This document shows, piece after piece, positions 6,627 to 7,898 of a stretch of DNA of 7,898 nucleotides. The notes below the pieces were generated by a model, which was not told the DNA's origin, searched no databases, and was given only the letters and a program-made list of their open reading frames with translations. This stretch comes from an uncultured Ruminococcus sp. (lineage in GTDB: Bacteria > Bacillota > Clostridia > Oscillospirales > Acutalibacteraceae): NCBI GenBank assembly GCA_900554995.1, contig USJJ01000048.1:1-7898 (forward strand), written 5' to 3'. Both the position numbers and the translations under genes were made by a program. Positions within the stretch are counted from its first letter, which is position 1. Each line of letters starts with the position of its first letter.

Positions 6627-6721
6627 CCTTATCTTTCGGTTACACCGCAGGATTTAGCACCTTGCCGTTGGCAGGTTGCCGAGCTTCATAGGGCCTGTTC
6701 CCTCAGCTGCTCTGAATAAGG
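6627..6721 (-). ncRNA. SAM-I (S-box) riboswitch aptamer
   Basis: The minus-strand leader of metK matches the S-box consensus in order. P1 is CCTTAT/ATAAGG (outer ends 6721 and 6627). P2 starts with GAGC/GCTC, has a kink-turn style internal loop (AGCTGA opposite ATGAA), and has an upper GGG/CCC helix. The highly conserved CGGCAACC and AAGGTGCTAAATCC stretches flank P3, P4 is CGGT-GTA-ACCG (6637-6647), and AGATAAG closes P1. It senses S-adenosylmethionine, the product of the downstream gene, and binding favours the terminator at 6591-6618. This is a known RNA class and a standard location. Confidence 0.97.
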
Positions 6722-6724
6722 GTG

Positions 6725-6739
6725 TTTCGTATCACGAAA
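6725..6739 (-). repeat. Short hairpin at the 5' end of the metK leader
   Basis: TTTCGT (6725-6730) and ACGAAA (6734-6739) form a perfect 6-bp inverted repeat around 3 bases. It sits between the predicted transcription start and the aptamer, separated from P1 by a few bases. It may protect the 5' end of the RNA or help the aptamer fold; it is not part of the S-box consensus. Confidence 0.45.
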
Positions 6740-6759
6740 TCTATTCAATTGCATATGAG

Positions 6760-6788
6760 ATTATATACTATATTATTATATTAGTCAA
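6760..6788 (-). promoter_or_regulatory. Promoter of metK
   Basis: On the minus strand TTGACT (6783-6788) and a perfect TATAAT (6760-6765) are 17 bp apart, with an AT-rich spacer. Transcription should begin near 6753, so the aptamer starts about 30 nt into the RNA and the whole untranslated leader is about 200 nt. Confidence 0.88.
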
Positions 6789-6959
6789 GCGGAAATTTTT
6801 ATTATTTGTTTTTTCTGCATCCGCTTTAGTGACTTCGGATTAATCGGATCGCAAATGCAATTAATTTTGGCGTTTTTGTCGAGCGAATTGTGATCGGAGC
6901 AGAGTAAAGGCACAAGCGGTTGTATTTTCGGGAAGAGAGTGTAAAATATAATTTTTTTG
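6789..6959. other. Intergenic region between the divergent metK and DnaD-type genes
   Basis: I see no gene here. The left part holds an inverted repeat, AAGCGGA at 6787-6793 with TCCGCTT at 6820-6826. It is flanked by AGTC (6783-6786) and GACT (6831-6834), so the left arm overlaps the metK -35 box. A CGGAT direct repeat spaced by TAAT lies around 6836-6849. Neither matches a site I recognise. A second TATAAT at 6947-6952 has no acceptable -35 partner. Confidence 0.4.
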
Positions 6960-6988
6960 TTTAAATTTCCGCCGTAAAAGTGTATAAT
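6960..6988 (+). promoter_or_regulatory. Probable promoter of the DnaD-domain gene
   Basis: A perfect -10 box TATAAT (6983-6988) is preceded at 17 bp by TTTAAA (6960-6965), a weak -35 box with 4 of 6 consensus bases. The predicted start near 6995 leaves a leader of about 30 nt before the ATG at 7027. This is the only good plus-strand candidate between metK and the gene. Confidence 0.6.
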
Positions 6989-7026
6989 GTTATGGTGAAT
7001 GTAATTTGAGGCAAAGGATGTTTATA

Positions 7027-7898
7027 ATGTCGTATATTTTTAATTCCGCTGTTCTCGGCTCGATGTTTGCCGTGCCGTCGCAGGTCGTGGATAACTACAT
7101 AAAACTGGCGAGCGCATCTCAGCTCAAAACACTTCTGTGGATTTGCCGTCACATTTCCGAACCGATTGACCCCGCAATAATATCCCGTGAGATCGGTTAC
7201 AGTGTCGGCGACGTCGAGGATGCTTTGACGGTTATTGCAAGCTGGGGCATTCTTATCGGAACCGATGTAACGGTCTCCCCTGCCCCCGCCACCATTGAAG
7301 AGCCGAAAAAAGAGGAGCCGCAGAAGCACCTTGACGATATATCGCCATCAAAGCCGTCAAGTGAGCAGATTGCTGCAAGATGCCACGAGGATTCCGAGAT
7401 TCTCGCAATGTTTACCGATATCGAGAAAATGCTCGGCAAGACGCTCGGCTACGACAGCAGAAGTATACTTCTTATGATGCACGACCATTACGGCTTACCG
7501 ATTGAGGTTATCTATATGCTTGTCGACTACTGCAAATCGGTCGGCAAAAGCGGATTTTCATATATTTCAAAGGTCGGAAAAACGTGGGGCGAACGTGAAA
7601 TAGATACAATTGAAAAGGCGGATGAGCAGATTAAAATCCTCAATTCCTGCAACAGGCTTTGGAAGGATTTTGCCGAGATGGCAGGAATCCAAAATCCACG
7701 TCCCTCCTCGTCACAGTCGGCTTACCTCAGAACGTGGTCGGTCGAGCTGAAATTCAATGTCGAAATGATATATCTTGCATATGAGGAAATGCTCAATCAC
7801 ACAAGCAAGCTGAGCTTTCCTTATATGAACAAGATTCTGATGAACTGGCACTCAAAGGGAATCAAAACTCCCGACGATATTGAAAAGGAGAAAGAAGA
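7027..7898 (+). CDS. DnaD-domain protein, probable primosome/replication-initiation component (3' end beyond the window)
   Basis: An open frame of 290 codons reaches the window edge without a stop. The N-terminal part (about residues 15-77) resembles a winged-helix fold: a helix with SQLKTLLWICRH, then a recognition-like region ending in VIASWGILIG. A Pro/Glu/Lys-rich linker (about 85-112) follows. Then come two helical DnaD/DnaB_2-type repeats, each ending in the family's Y-x3-[IV]-x3-W motif: YISKVGKTW (179-187) and YMNKILMNW (266-274). In Firmicutes such proteins act with DnaA, DnaB and the helicase loader to place the replicative helicase; that role here is inference. It is transcribed away from metK. 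Start choice: AAAGGA lies 8 nt before the ATG at 7027; an in-frame ATG at 7018 with GAGG upstream is also possible. A phage-type replication protein is a less likely alternative, since no phage genes are visible. Confidence 0.88.
   Translation, partial: MSYIFNSAVLGSMFAVPSQVVDNYIKLASASQLKTLLWICRHISEPIDPAIISREIGYSVGDVEDALTVIASWGILIGTDVTVSPAPATIEEPKKEEPQKHLDDISPSKPSSEQIAARCHEDSEILAMFTDIEKMLGKTLGYDSRSILLMMHDHYGLPIEVIYMLVDYCKSVGKSGFSYISKVGKTWGEREIDTIEKADEQIKILNSCNRLWKDFAEMAGIQNPRPSSSQSAYLRTWSVELKFNVEMIYLAYEEMLNHTSKLSFPYMNKILMNWHSKGIKTPDDIEKEKE

Noticed and set aside
6961..7439. Two minus-strand open frames opposite the DnaD-domain gene
   Set aside because: They are antisense shadows of a well-supported gene with recognisable domain motifs, and they lack ribosome binding sites.
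1..7898. Mobile element, phage, CRISPR array or defence genes
   Set aside because: No transposase, integrase, direct-repeat array, terminal repeats or defence-like genes were seen. A tRNA can be an integration site, but the flank at 1-74 shows only its terminator.

Overview
The window looks like a chromosomal segment of a low-to-mid GC, Gram-positive anaerobe in the Clostridia, and an Oscillospiraceae/Ruminococcus-type gut organism is my best guess. The signs are strong AGGAGG-type ribosome binding sites, a SAM-I riboswitch in front of metK, a solute-binding protein built as a lipoprotein rather than a free periplasmic protein, a DnaD-family replication protein, a CCA-encoding tRNA gene, and AT-rich intergenic DNA between more GC-rich genes. 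The genus is inference; the gene identities are not.

Layout from left to right. Positions 30-241 hold a tRNA-Arg(CCG) gene on the minus strand, with its own promoter and terminator, followed by the terminator of the neighbouring operon. Positions 256-5090 hold a complete branched-chain amino acid type ABC importer on the minus strand, transcribed livJ, livH, livM, livG, livF: lipoprotein receptor, two permeases, two ATPases. The four downstream genes are packed with gaps of 3 or 4 bases, or 2 bases between livM and livG, and each Shine-Dalgarno lies in the end of the gene before it. livJ is separated from livH by an intrinsic terminator and a second long hairpin. Positions 5091-5372 are the AT-rich control region of livJ, with a good sigma-A type promoter and several palindromes. 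Positions 5373-6788 hold metK with its SAM-I riboswitch, terminator and promoter, also on the minus strand. From 7027 to the right edge a divergent plus-strand gene encodes a DnaD-domain protein and runs off the window.

How it works together. LivJ would capture an amino acid (or, less likely, a related small ligand) at the outer face of the membrane, LivHM would form the channel, and LivGF would power uptake. The terminator after livJ probably makes receptor mRNA more abundant than permease/ATPase mRNA. MetK makes S-adenosylmethionine, which feeds back on its own leader through the riboswitch; a competing antiterminator pairing can be read directly from the sequence. The DnaD protein belongs to replication initiation/restart and has no obvious link to the transporter.

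I found no mobile element, CRISPR array, toxin-antitoxin or defence genes, and no clearly undescribed system. The least explained parts are the palindrome cluster upstream of livJ, the second hairpin between livJ and livH, and the 64-residue hydrophilic tail on LivM.
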